Assembly (NCBI GenBank): GCA_023079485.1
Contig: CM041083.1
Span: 63,121,810 to 63,185,809, forward strand
Direction of reading: 5' to 3'
Length of the DNA stretch: 64,000 bases
Source of the DNA: Archilochus colubris
Taxonomy: Eukaryota; Chordata; Aves; Apodiformes; Trochilidae
Below, one piece after another: positions 24,076 through 35,534 of this stretch (positions within the stretch are counted from its first letter, which is position 1; the number at the start of each line of letters is the position of its first letter). Below the pieces are notes generated by a model. That model had not been told where the DNA came from and made no database searches. It worked only from the letters and a program-made list of their open reading frames with translations. A program made the translations under genes and the position numbers.

Positions 24076-27000
24076 GCTCAGAACCAGGGTGTTCAGGCCA
24101 TCTGCTGAGTCAGATCTGTGGCAGCATCCTCTGTGATAAGATCTTAGTATGTGTCCTTGTGCCTGTCACTGCCTCCCAAGGAGAACTCTGTAAGTCAAGT
24201 TGCCTCTAGAGCCCAGCACTGCAAATTGTGCCCCTCGATGCCAGCGGGTGTGATTCAGACCAACAGTGGCGGAGGGCAACAGATTGAGCAGCAATTAGCT
24301 GCTGTTAGTCATCCTCTTCCCAAGTATAAGTGGTATAGCATTTGATTATTTCAACACAGTTGGATGTGGGAGGGAAAGCAGGCCTGGAAACATTTTCCTG
24401 AAAGCATACTTCTCAGCTCTTTTAGAACACCTCTCATGTTGACACTCAGCACAGCATTTCAGACAAAATGCCACTTCCTCTTGTAGAGCAGCGAGGAAAA
24501 AATGCTGTCACAGGTTGTATAACAAACATTAGGTAAGCAGCAATCATGGCCATTGTGCAATCTGGGATTCAGGCAGGAAAACAATCCATAGATGGCTAAG
24601 AGAGAGGTACCAGTCATCTCAGCCACCTGAATAAGATGTGAATGGCTTAAGGACCACAGAGAATGTATGGCATTGCATGGGTAAGTGGGGCAGCTTCATA
24701 CTGGTACGTGTGAAGAACAGAAAGACATAGTTTTTAGACTGAAAGCTAAAAACTGACGCTGCTGGAATGTGGGTTACTTGTGCTTAACTGAGGTCTTCTT
24801 GTTCCTTTCTCATGGCACCATGAATATGTGCAGTGGTCTGCTTTCAGCAATCTTCTGGTCTTCTGACAAAGAAGACCATCATGCAGCATCAATGGTGATG
24901 TCTATTTGGATTATAAAAACCACATTCTCTGAATAGAAAAAAATACAAAAACTTTTGTATGGGTTTCAGCAACCTTTTTTTTTTACCTGCTGCCTCCATA
25001 TTTCATCATCCTCCTGAATTCATAATGCCCCAGAATTTTTATCTCCTTTTCTCCTACTTTTCTATGGGCAGACACTTCAAACACCCTACTCATCTCTGGC
25101 TATAGCACCTGGAACACTGCACGTCTCCCTGAAGAGTTTTGTGCTGGTCCTCCCAAAATCCTAGATGTACAGAAGTCCTTTTGGAGGCAAACATCTAGGA
25201 ATATGGAACATCTACAGGTCCTAGCATGTTCTCAAAACCCACAAAGTAAACTTCTGAGTGGTAAAAGAGAATTTAACATGGACAGTTCCAATGTATAATG
25301 TTTGGCTTGCTTTGTGAGAGCTTAATGACACCCAAACAAAAAGTATTTAGAATTATGTTAGGATTCTAGCATTCCAAAGATTATTTGCCCATAATAATTG
25401 TGCACCCCCTGCACAATTAAAACTGCATTGCATACTACAGTTTTAGATAAATGCTGTCTGTCTGTCTATGATCAGCTATTTAAATGCAAAATATTTCATT
25501 CTTACAAAGCCACCCGAAAGAAGAAGGACCCAAGACAGTAAGCTAAGCACTCTGAAATTGCTTAGTCCAACATTTAGAGCATGTTGTTGTCAGCTTACAT
25601 TTTCAAAAGCTCTGCCCCAGCCAGCTGAGTTAGCTGAGCTGCTAACAAGCAGGTCAGAAACCACACCACAGTGGTGATTACTCCTCTCTCCTGTACAAAG
25701 CTCAACAGCATTGATAAAATGATATGAACAGCTTAATATCCTGGCATGGTGTACAGGTGTTACCAGTTTTACAGGCACTAGAGAGGGTTTATGTCTTGGT
25801 TCTGAAACAGGAGGGGCAGACGACCAAAAAAATGTCAATATTCAGGGTGTGAAAATGAAGCAATGTAAAGCAACATGATTTGTCTTCAAACAAAGATTTC
25901 CAACTATGCCATTTGCTGACAATGATGAACCAATCACTCAGTATCTGAGTGATGGTCTGTTTATAGCACTTAGTGCAAGCACTAGGTTTCATGTTTTAAA
26001 GTGTCTCTCACCTTACATGTTTTAACTCAGTAGATTTTGAATGCTCTTTTGGGATCATCACTGAAACAATGTCAAGTAATCCAGCATTGGTTCTGTCTTA
26101 TTGGGAAATTATTCTGCATTCAAATATATTCAAACTTTCCCATTTTTCCATTCCATAATTCACTCCAGTAGTTCTAATGTTACTTTCCTGTATTCAATTA
26201 ACCTTCTCTGGTGGTTAATGCTTTGAATATTTATAGACTGTTATAGTGCCCATTTAATAACATTTCTAGTCCTTGATAATAACTGCATGATAATAATACC
26301 TAAATTTTAACAGAACTTCAGGCTTCGAGGAGCTAAAAAATGGCTTCATAAAAAAGAAATTATCACAGCCTTGTAGTCATAGTCATCCTCCTTTTTCTTG
26401 GTTTTATATTACAGATGACTATCAATACATGATCTGTTGTGTGCACAGTAATTTGTCTGATGTGTCTGATAACATATATGGTGTTCGAATTTTGGGAAAA
26501 GAAAGAAAGCATCAGCTAGGACTTTTTTTACAGTTAGGAAGAAAGCTCATGCAGATGTTAGGTACAGAATTTATACAAACTCAGACATTTGTGTGATTTG
26601 TGCCTCATGGTATCTTGGGCTGCTGCCAAAACTGTAAGCTGCTCAGAGACTGTTTGGTTCCCCTGAGATTATATATTCCCTGTAATGCAAGATGTTTTTA
26701 AAAAGTAATTTACTCACTGTGATTTTAGAAGTCTTAATGAGTGAATCTATATTTCCTTCTGGGTTTTTTTCTGCTTAAAAATCCTAGTAAACCTTGTAAT
26801 CAATGTTGTGTAATCTCTGTCACTTGATTGTGGATCTAATTTTAGGTACCAAGGTTTGAATTCAGGATTTTTAGTACTTTGGGGGAGACCAGAATGATTT
26901 GCATTTCCATGACCAGCATCGTATTGAATCTTAACTTCTTTACCTGTAATCAGATAATCACCAAAAGCCTGATCCTTCAGACACTTACTTACTGCTGTGT

Positions 27001-30000
27001 GCAATGTAAAATGTCAATGAGACTGTTCATAGGACTAAGCACTGTTTCCCAGCTGAAGTGTTTGCAGATTTGGGTCCTGACAATGCACATTTGTGTGCTG
27101 TCTCCATCCACAATGGAAAGGCTACTGAGTTGGGTACAAGGTGCTGGGAGTAAACAGCTCTGGGTTCAAGTTGCAGGCACCAGGAGAAGTCCAGCATTGC
27201 ATCCCAAAGAGGGTAGAAAAAACTACAGGAAATTATTCTGACTCCCCCAAAATTTTAATAATTTGTCCTGTATGCTGTCTAGGTAATCTTTGTGTAGCTG
27301 AAAGCTTTGAAGCCCTGGCTGTATCTAACCATACCTGTTTCCTGAAGCTTTGTCCTGTCTACCTAAGGCAATAGATAGTGTGCTTCACAGCCTGGTCTTC
27401 AGTGTGACATTGCTTGTGTCCCCACAAGGCAACATCTTTGCTTTCCAGCCGATGGTGGCAGATAATAGTTTGTGGAGGGATGCATTTGAAAGGGAAACTG
27501 GTTTCAGAGAACAAGAATACGGAACAGAAATACTATAAAAGTTTCAGGACTGAAACAGCAGAACCATTGCGTTGGTATCAGAAGCAAACGGATTTGGCAA
27601 GCACTTTCTCAGCAAAAGGCAGTAAAATAGAGGTGTAATATATATATGCATATTTGAAATATTCTAAATGCATTATTGATACATTCAAGAGACAACTGAA
27701 GCATTAATTTCCATTCTTCTTTATTTGAGGCTATTCGATGAGTTCTGTGTCTCCCATTATGATGGAATTTGTCAGCACCAATTTGTGACAGTCCTACCAG
27801 GGCTGTGGTCTGTCCCCATTTAGGTAGTATCACATGGATCTAAAGAAAACTCAGACCTTTTCCAGTTTTACCAGTTTTCAAATACACTCAAATCTCCTTT
27901 CCCTCCTCACCTGGAGCTTTAAGACACTCATCAGCCTTCTGACATCCGTGATAAACATGTAGTAGATTCCCTGGAGAGTTTCATTTAAGATCAGAAACAG
28001 CAGAAGATTTATTGCTATCTGTGAGGCAGCTACAGCTCCCTGATTCTCTGTCCAGCTTTGGGCACAGATTTGAGCAACATGAGAGCTGCTTTGACCTGTG
28101 TCATCTGGCAGTGGCTCCCAAGAGCTTGTTTACACTGGATATTTTTTCATTAGACTGTAATTACACCACTGAAACTACATGAGTGGGAAAACTTTGCACA
28201 TGCGTAGCAGAGGTCTTGCAGGTAAGGAGCTTTGGTTTCAGTCACTTTCAATACCAGCTTGCTTGTATCATCAATAAACACTTTCACTACTGTCAAACCT
28301 CTACAGCAGGCAATGGATCAGGTGCAGACTGCCAGAATGTGTTATATTTCACGGTCCTGGTCCCAACAGACTGCAAGGGGAGCCAGCTGAATGTGTCCAC
28401 ATTCACACATTGGCACAACATGCCAATCACACCTCACTCCAAGTATTTTGCCAGGAGGGAAATGACCTGAGGAGGTTGCTCCAGATTTACATTCCTCCCA
28501 TTAGCCAAATAGTCACAAGTGCCTTTTTTTCTTTGGGACTCCTGCCTTATCAAGGGCTCGATTCTGCAAGGTGCTGAGCCCTGCCATGAGGGGCTGGGTG
28601 CTCTTGCTTTCCCTGCCATCAGTGGCTGTGGAGAGCACTCATTATCCTTCAGGAATGCTCAACACCTTTCAGAACTGACAAGCACCTTCCAGTACTGAAG
28701 CTGGAATAAATGGCATAGGAACAGACTAACCCTTTGCATTTGGACCAGCCTGTGCCTTTGAAGGACATGAGGACTATAAGCCTGCTTCTACTTTGACTGA
28801 AGTGAGCAGTGTTTTATTTTTGTACTTTGATGTAGAGAGGAGCAGGACTGGACCTGCTGTGAGAGTGATTGATTTTCATCAGCTTGTGAGCAGTGAACAG
28901 CAAGCAGGGCAGGTCGACTGCTGCACAGCATCACTAACAGATTCAGTCACAAACACAGCATCACCATCTTTTTCACACTTCCCTCCACCCACCTTCATCA
29001 AACAGCTCGTCTTCATTAAAGCAGTGCCCCTGCTTCTGTGCTTGCTTTCGAAGTGTTATGACACTGCTGTGAAGCATAGAATTCCCCAAAGCCTTAAAGA
29101 GAAAGGATAAATGAGGCACCTTCAGCACTGACTAAAGACACATAAAAAGAAAGCACACAATGCTGATTTCAGCAAATATCTATGCTTCCAAAACACTTAC
29201 TCATTGCTAGACTACTTCATAAACTTGTTGTGTCAAGAAACATTGCAAGAATAGCCATGAAGATGACATCAAGAAAGAAGTGAGCAACAATTTTCCTCTG
29301 CCCCCAACAGGGGTGACATTAAATTTGCCCCCAGCACCTGCCATTATGGCTTGATACACTTTGAAATAGCGCACAAACAATAACTGAGTCACATCTCTGA
29401 TAAAATTCTGTGTTTGAGTTATTTTAAATGCTCTTTTATTATGTTCCTGCTGTTTGACTTTATCTGAATGGATTATACTTGGAGAATGTATTTGGATAAA
29501 TAGGTATGCTATTTATAAATAAAATAGTTGATTAGATGCAGACAACAGGGAGCCAGCAGTGCAGCCTCCAAAGAGTTGTAGGCTATAAATGGTTACTAAT
29601 GTAACTGAAACTTGTAATTCAATCATTAAAAAAACACAGGTAGCAGAACAATGATATAGCCTTCTACTGGTTCTCTCCTTGTTTTACTTACATATGGCTA
29701 GAATACATTTTTAAATGCAGCTCAAGTAACTGATAAAAGAAGGGAAAGAAGAAGAATTATGCTTTCTATTCTAGTGGTTAGGATGGGGGTGGATGGGTGG
29801 GTGAAGGGGAAACGTAGGTTTCAATCTGATGAAGAAGCACATGCTATGCTCCAGTTTTATGGTGCAGGCTTGTTGACATTTTCTCCAGCAATTAATAAGA
29901 AATGTCACACAAATTCATCATCTTGGAATTCACTCTTTCTTATACAGCCTTGCTGTGTCTTTCTCTGGTCCTTTAGTTAGAGCTCATACTTTGCTCATAT

Positions 30001-31382
30001 GTCCTGGCCATGGTGTGGACCCATCCTCCTGCAGAAATAGCAGACCCTGCAAGCCAGGAGAGCAGAAAGAAGGATGCTTAGTTTTAAGCCCTACACTTGT
30101 AATTCTTGTTCTTTTTCTTTTGGTCCCTGCTTGTAGAGAGACTACACACATTCAGAGATTTTGGCAGGACTCACCATCCAACACAGTCTGATGGATCACC
30201 TACTGCAGTCTCCAGACTTACACTGCCCATTGATCCTAGAGATGTTTACAGTGATTTCATAATCAACCTGACCTACTTAAAAGTAGAAAACCTCAGTAAA
30301 GATAAAATATTTTAAAAACTGTAAGGCTTTAGAACAAGTTTCCAATTAAATTTTATTTTCTGGGGGAAAAACAAACAAAAAATAACTGGAATGTTAAATA
30401 CTCTCATTTCTCAAGCATGCAGTCTTGAAACACTTTGTTTCACTAACTTCCAGCATTTCAAGAAACAGAAATGAACACTTTGGCAGAGGCTTAGATTTGA
30501 GAAACGTCAAGGAAAGAAAAGAAACCATGGCAGAAAAATTCAGATTATCACTGCTGTTACATGGCACTCTAGCTGCAACCTGGTAATGTGCAGTGAAACC
30601 GAGGTGGACAGTTTGCTCTGAAAAGCACTTAGGTTGTGGAATAAAATCACATGCATTAAAATTATGGCATAGCCCTCTGTGTTGCATAATGTATTGCATA
30701 AGAGAAAATAGAGAATAGCGAGAATAGCTGTTTCACATTAATACTTTGTCACATGGGAAGGTCATGGAAGCCAACAGTGAATGAAATGTCAGTGGAGAAA
30801 GCAAAACATAAAAAAAGGTTCTGATTCAGTCAGCTTCAAAATCACACTTCATTCAGAGTAATATCTTAAGCTATTACTGTTCCAAGCAAGATGACTCTAA
30901 GTTAAAGAGGCTTGACAGAGGGAGGATATTTTTATGTCAAGTGTCAGCCCTTTGGATTTAATCAAAAGATCGTTTAAGTCTCTTTGCCTGTAATTTCTCA
31001 AGTATAGTCAGGCTCCTTATTTCTGTGGATTTTTCTTACAGCAACAGTCAGAGAGAAATAATTTTAATTGGCTGAGGAACTTTGGTACAGAAACTATTTT
31101 AATTACTTGTTTCTAAACATAGAATACATATAGAATTTACTTTTATTAAATCTTGATGCAATACTGAAATTTTCCATTTTACCTAAACACAGTTTTACAG
31201 ATTAAAAGAAATAAAATTGAAGGGAAAGCAAGCCCACACTCTATTACATACGCCTCTTTCTTAGAATGACAAAATTAGAGCAACACCCACATAAAATGTA
31301 ATTGCCAACATAATTCCCTTTCATTTTTTAGTGCCAAAGATGACAAAATCCATCATTCCCACCTCCAGGTCAGTTGCTCAGC

Positions 31383-31420
31383 TTTTTTTTTTTTGCTTTT
31401 TTTTTTCTTCCCCCCCCCAA
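31383..31420. repeat. Polypyrimidine run (T, then C)
   Basis: T13, GC, T10, then CTTCCCCCCCCC. A pure low-complexity tract, with no recognisable element attached. Confidence 0.85.
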
Positions 31421-32098
31421 CCGAGATGACTGCTATACCCATCTCTGCCTAGAAGAGGAGCCAGTGAGAAGAACTGGGTGTTAGGGACCTCATACTGAAC
31501 GGGTTGGGCTCAGAGGACTAACCTCCTTCATTTTCAAGAGTACTAAGGAATGTGCTGGATCAGACATTGGGGAGGTTCTTTTTAACCTAATTACCACAAT
31601 TTTTTTTAGTTGAAGATTGCCTCCAGCCCCCTGTGGCTATGAACTGCTGGGCTGTAGGTCTCTTTTGCAAAGCTTTCGCTTAATGAACTAAGGGGAAATA
31701 TACTTAAGAGCACCAGGTGAAAGGCACTTGAGTAAGAGAGGGGCTACAGGCAAAAAGTCTCAGTTAAACCACATGTGTAGCCCACAGGGAGGTGGATCTC
31801 CAGCTGCAGCTGACCCACCTGGGGCAGCAGATCATACAGTAGGTGGCTGGGCTCAGAGCTGGGAGCTGCTTGCCAAAGGCTCCTGGTGACGCAAGTGGAA
31901 TTCACCTCACAGCTCTCTAGGCTTACACCACGGGGAATGATTTATCACTGAACTATTTTAGGTGTATCCTCACAAAGTTACACTGGGGAATCAAACTGGA
32001 GCAAGGTTTGCTATCTACTGCTATCCATCCAAAGGGTCAATAAGGATAGAGAGGGCAGTGGAGGAAAGCAGATCACTGCTTTGATGGTTATGGGACCT

Positions 32099-32650
32099 TA
32101 GAATCATAGAATCATAGAATTGGCTGGGTTGGAAGGGACCTCAGAGATCATCGAGTCCAACTCTTGAACCACCGTTGAGGTTACCAGACCATGGCACTGA
32201 GTGCCACATCCAGTCTCTTTTTAAATATCTCCAGGGACGGAGAATCCACTACTTCCCTGGGCAGCCCATTCCAATGCTTGATCACTCTCTCCATAAAGAA
32301 ATTCTTTCTAATATCTAACCTAAACTTCCCCTGGCACAACTTAAGACCATGTCCTCTTGTCTTGTTGAAAGTCATCTGGCAAAAGAGACCAACCCCCCTC
32401 CGGCTACACCCTCCTTTCAGGGAGTTGTAGAGAGTGATGAGGTCTCCCCTGAGCCTCCTCTTCTTTAGGCTGAACAGCCCCAGCTCCCTCAGCCTCTCCT
32501 CATAGGGTCTGTGCTCGAGTCCCTTCACCAGCCTGGTTGCCCTCCTTTGGACCTGCTCCAGGACCTTGATATCCTTCCTGAACTGAGGGGCCCAGAACTG
32601 GACACAGTACTCGAGGTGTGGCCTCACCAGAGCTGAGTACAGGGGCAATG
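32099..32650 (-). mobile_element. CR1 LINE, 5'-truncated, with the C-terminal reverse transcriptase frame still open
   Basis: The 3' end, at the left in plus coordinates, has two units of the CR1 tail repeat (AGAATCATAGAATCATAG), then the usual 3'UTR text ('TTGGAAGGGACCTCAGAGATCAT'-type wording). Upstream of it on the minus strand, a 155-residue frame (32181-32648) matches the C-terminal part of the CR1 ORF2 reverse transcriptase protein. Landmarks are [49 protein letters not shown], and a final FKKRLD segment. The element starts abruptly at about 32650, a typical 5' truncation. An uninterrupted frame and low apparent divergence suggest it is younger than the other CR1 pieces here. It is far too short to be active. 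Confidence 0.95.
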
Positions 32651-34079
32651 GATGACAGCCCTTGCTGGATCTCTGCTACTGTGTCCTACTATCCTTACCT
32701 GTATAAAGCCAGCATGGATACACCTGCTGATACTACAAATGAAGCTTCATTCTGGCATCTACTGAGATGCACAACTACCTGTAGCTAAGTGTTGAGTGAA
32801 GCTGAATGCTGCTTGGGAGTAGAGATGCTGATGGCCAATTGTTGGTGCTGCTGCTCCTGGCAGTTCATCAGGGATGTGGCATATTGAATTGTGAGTTAAT
32901 TAGTTTCAATCCAGTCACTCTTTGCTGCTAGTGAAATAACTCTAGTCAGCTTAACATTGTTTTGGAGAGTGTCCAGTCTTGTGCCAATGCATTTCAAGTT
33001 GTACACCAATATTAATAAACTCATAATAATGCTAAACTTCTATATAAAAGTTTATTTTTTAAATTATATTTTAAATAAACTTTTAAATAGTAATATTGAA
33101 CTTGTTCAGTGAAGCTAAGCTATAGCTGTCTTAAGCCACACAAAAGTTGTTACTGAAATGCTGTATAACGAAGTACCTTTTGCCCTTGTGAAGTCTGTGC
33201 CATCATTTTGGATGTTACAAAGAAAAGTGGAAGATAAGCAGAAAGCAACAACATTCCAATTACTGCTTGGTATTAAATTCTATACATGAAGAACTTCTCA
33301 GGTTGTTATTTTGTGGCTGGAGGTTGAGAGGGCCATTTATGTTATGTTCTGCAGAAGGACATAAGGCTTCCCATCAGCATCACACAACTTCCTCTAAACT
33401 GTTGTTTTGAAAGTAACTTCTAAAAATTTGAAATGTATGTTTGCTGGAAACATTTCATTCACGTTTTCCTAAATTTTTTTTTTTTTTAATCTTAAGACAG
33501 CTTTTGATTTGCAGTTGCCTGAAAGCTGTGGTACCAAGTCATTCACTCCTTCTTCAGTACCTTCCTGTTGACTCCAAAAGAATGCTCTCCTAAGAAGGAA
33601 AGTGCTTGGTTTTGGTCTATTGATACAAAAGAGGAACATGATATAAATACATTAGATGACTCGTGTGTGTGGCACTGCTCTGTTAACCTGACAGTTCCCG
33701 ATTTGTGTCAGTGTTGGCAGGGGCTCTTGCTGCTCCTTGGGCTGATTCCAGTGCGGCAGCCACTGGAACGGGCACGGGATAACCATCATTTTCAGGGCAA
33801 AGGCTGCAAATCCCAGTTCTTTAAATAAATAATGGAGAATATACGGCAGTTATTTGCATTTTAGGCTGTCTGGTCAATTAATGCCTCTGCAAATGACCTG
33901 AACTGAGGAAAACCCCATACTCTCAGCTGCTCCTGCACTCCTCCTGTGCACCGAGTTACTGTTGCCCACAGTTGTAAAGAATCGCTAAGGTTGTTTGAAG
34001 ACATGAAGTATTTAATCTATTAAATAGCTATAAAATACAGCTTGAAGAAACAAGCAACCAGAGCAGCCTCGACACCTTT
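32651..34079. other. Intergenic sequence upstream of the WNK1 CpG island
   Basis: AT-rich sequence containing an inverted repeat at 33046-33084 and an octamer ATTTGCAT (POU-type motif) at 33852-33859. There is also a poly-T at about 33473-33488. No exon is supported. The 86-residue open frame at 33568-33828 has no domain features. Confidence 0.5.
33046..33084. repeat. 12-bp perfect inverted repeat
   Basis: AAAAGTTTATTT (33046-33057) and its exact complement AAATAAACTTTT (33073-33084) are separated by 15 AT-only bases. Confidence 0.85.
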
Positions 34080-34345
34080 GGAACCTCCCGCGGCCCGACC
34101 CGCCGAAACCCACCGACACCGCCCCTTGGACCGGGCAGACGCCGGAGAGGGCGGCCGCGTTCCCCGGTTTGGCAAGAGGAGGATATAGCGTGCAGCTTCT
34201 CTTCCCAACACTTCACAGCCCCGCCATCCCCTCCCGGTCCTGGGTGCACCCAGAGCCTCCTTCTTCACGAGGCGGGGGCAGGGAAAGCCACGGGCACCCC
34301 CCCACCCTCGGCCGGGCCCGGGGATGAGCGCCTCTACGGGCGGGA

Positions 34346-34364
34346 ACTACAACTCCCGTGACGC
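34346..34364 (+). promoter_or_regulatory. ZNF143/STAF-type motif
   Basis: ACTACAACTCCCGTGACGC closely matches the ACTACAATTCCCA-type element bound by ZNF143 at many CpG-island promoters. Its tail includes TGACGC, similar to a CRE half-site. It lies about 1.2 kb upstream of the WNK1 start codon, at the head of the island. Confidence 0.65.
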
Positions 34365-34455
34365 TCCGCGGGGCGCGGTGCAGGACGGGAGCTGCCACCT
34401 CTCCGAGGCCGCGGCGGGGCAGGAGGGCGCGAGCCGCTTCCCCGGGGCGGGCGGG

Positions 34456-34467
34456 CGCGCGTGCGCA
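34456..34467 (-). promoter_or_regulatory. NRF1 motif
   Basis: The minus strand reads TGCGCACGCGCG, a full match to the palindromic NRF1 consensus YGCGCAYGCGCR. NRF1 sites cluster within about 100 bp of start sites in CpG-island promoters, so this supports transcription initiation nearby. Confidence 0.7.
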
Positions 34468-34665
34468 GGGCGGGCGCGGAAGGGGGCGTGGCCGGCGGCG
34501 CTGTCCCTCCCCGCCTCCCCCCTCACCCCCCCTCCCCTCTCCTGTGTGTCGGTTTCGGGCTCCCGTCGCCATTTAGCGCGGAGACGTCCGCGGGGCGGCC
34601 GCGGCGGCTCCCGCTCCTTCTTCCCCGCTGCGGCGCGGGGCGCCACCCGGACTCGGCTTACCAGT

Positions 34666-34692
34666 GGCGGCGGCGGCAGCGGCGGCGGGCGG
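34666..34692 (+). repeat. CGG-rich triplet run in the WNK1 leader
   Basis: A GGCGGCGGCGGCAGCGGCGG-type run, interrupted once by CAG. A second shorter run lies at 34759-34774. Both would be in the 5'UTR if transcription starts upstream. Confidence 0.75.
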
Positions 34693-34859
34693 CCCCCGGT
34701 GAGGAGAGGCTGCAAGCCGCGGGCGGGGGGCAAGAGGAGGGTTTCCGGCTCCGTGCGAGGCGGCGGCGGCGGCCGCTGCAGTTGCTGCAGTTGGAGGGAG
34801 CGCGGCCCGGCTGCGCGCGGGCGGTGACTGCCTGCCGGGAGGTGGAGGCCGCGGCCGCC

Positions 34860-34886
34860 ATGGGCGCCCCGGAGAGGCGGGGCTGA
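34860..34886 (+). CDS. Candidate uORF in the WNK1 leader (8 codons)
   Basis: An ATG in the context GCCGCCATGG, which is the ideal vertebrate initiation context, opens a frame encoding MGAPERRG and stops at TGA (34884-34886). It lies 36 bases before a candidate splice donor and would precede the WNK1 start. A uORF this short with such a strong start would be expected to be translated and to reduce or regulate initiation downstream. Whether it is in the mature mRNA depends on the transcription start, which is inferred and not seen. Confidence 0.5.
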   Translation: MGAPERRG

Positions 34887-34922
34887 GCCCCCCCGGGGAC
34901 CCTTTCCCTGCCCCTCGCCGGG

Positions 34923-35517
34923 GTGAGTGCGCTGGGCCTGCCCAGGCCTCCCCCGCCCGGTGCGAGTGACTGAGCGCGGCAGCTTCCTTCGCGGCCGGCG
35001 TGCGGGGCCTGCCCCCCTCTCCCTGCCTCGTCTCCCGGCCCCTTCCCCTCCCCTTCCCTCCGGCCCTCGCTCCGGGGGGTACCCGGACCTGCCCCGCTTT
35101 CTCTTCATCGCCGGGGAATAATTGCAGCGCGCTCCCCTCGCCTCAGAGCAGCTGGGCGAGGCACCGGCTTTTTCCCCCCGTCGGGGGCCTGCCCCCGGGG
35201 CTCCTCCCTCCCTCCTTCTGCGGGCCCGGTGCTTGGGCTTTTCCTCCTCCCGCCGGCCCCCTCCCCGTGCCCCGTCTCCGCTCTTGGTGCTCCATGTCGG
35301 CCCCGCTGCCCGGCTCCCCGCTGCAGGATGGATGCAGACACTGACCGGGGGCCCACCCCGCCGGCCCAGCCTCCCCAGCAGCCGCCTCCCAGCTCCGCCG
35401 TAAGGAGCCCTTGGGACCCTCTGTTGCAGCTGCAACGGCAGCCGCGGACAGGCGCGCTCCCCGCTCAGTGACCGGCCCCTTCCCTCACCTCCTCCCGCCG
35501 CCGCCTCGCCCTTGCAG
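34923..35517 (+). other. WNK1: Candidate 5'UTR intron of WNK1
   Basis: A donor of the form CCGGG|GTGAGTGC occurs at 34923. A pyrimidine-rich tract at 35474-35512 ends in CTTGCAG at 35517, 17 bases before the WNK1 start codon. Removing the 595 bases between would also remove ATGs at 35293, 35327 and 35331, leaving only the short uORF upstream. The alternative, a single unspliced first exon, cannot be excluded; GC-rich leaders contain many chance splice-like sites. Confidence 0.4.
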
Positions 35518-35534
35518 CGCTCCCCCGGGGCACG

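Larger units (their letters stand above)
22016..32098. other. Intergenic, no gene seen
   Basis: About 10 kb of AT-rich sequence with no supportable exon. The only structured item I can point to is a 29-bp tandem repeat at 23998-24066. Two mixed poly-T/poly-C runs occur at 31383-31420. Overlapping short frames on both strands around 23480-24209 are a GC-richer patch without domains. Confidence 0.5.

Noticed and set aside
25933..25953. Hairpin: 9-bp perfect stem, ATCACTCAG and its complement
   Set aside because: Within chance expectation; no gene or RNA context.
27609..27833. Minus-strand 74-codon frame with a TTGGTGCTGAC-like primer-binding-site resemblance
   Set aside because: No LTR border, no target duplication and no retroviral protein motifs nearby.
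32191..32430. Plus-strand 79-codon frame
   Set aside because: Antisense shadow of the CR1 element at 32099-32650.
34324..34886. Several plus-strand open frames upstream of WNK1
   Set aside because: Low-complexity GC-rich translations in overlapping frames; only the 8-codon uORF has a convincing start.
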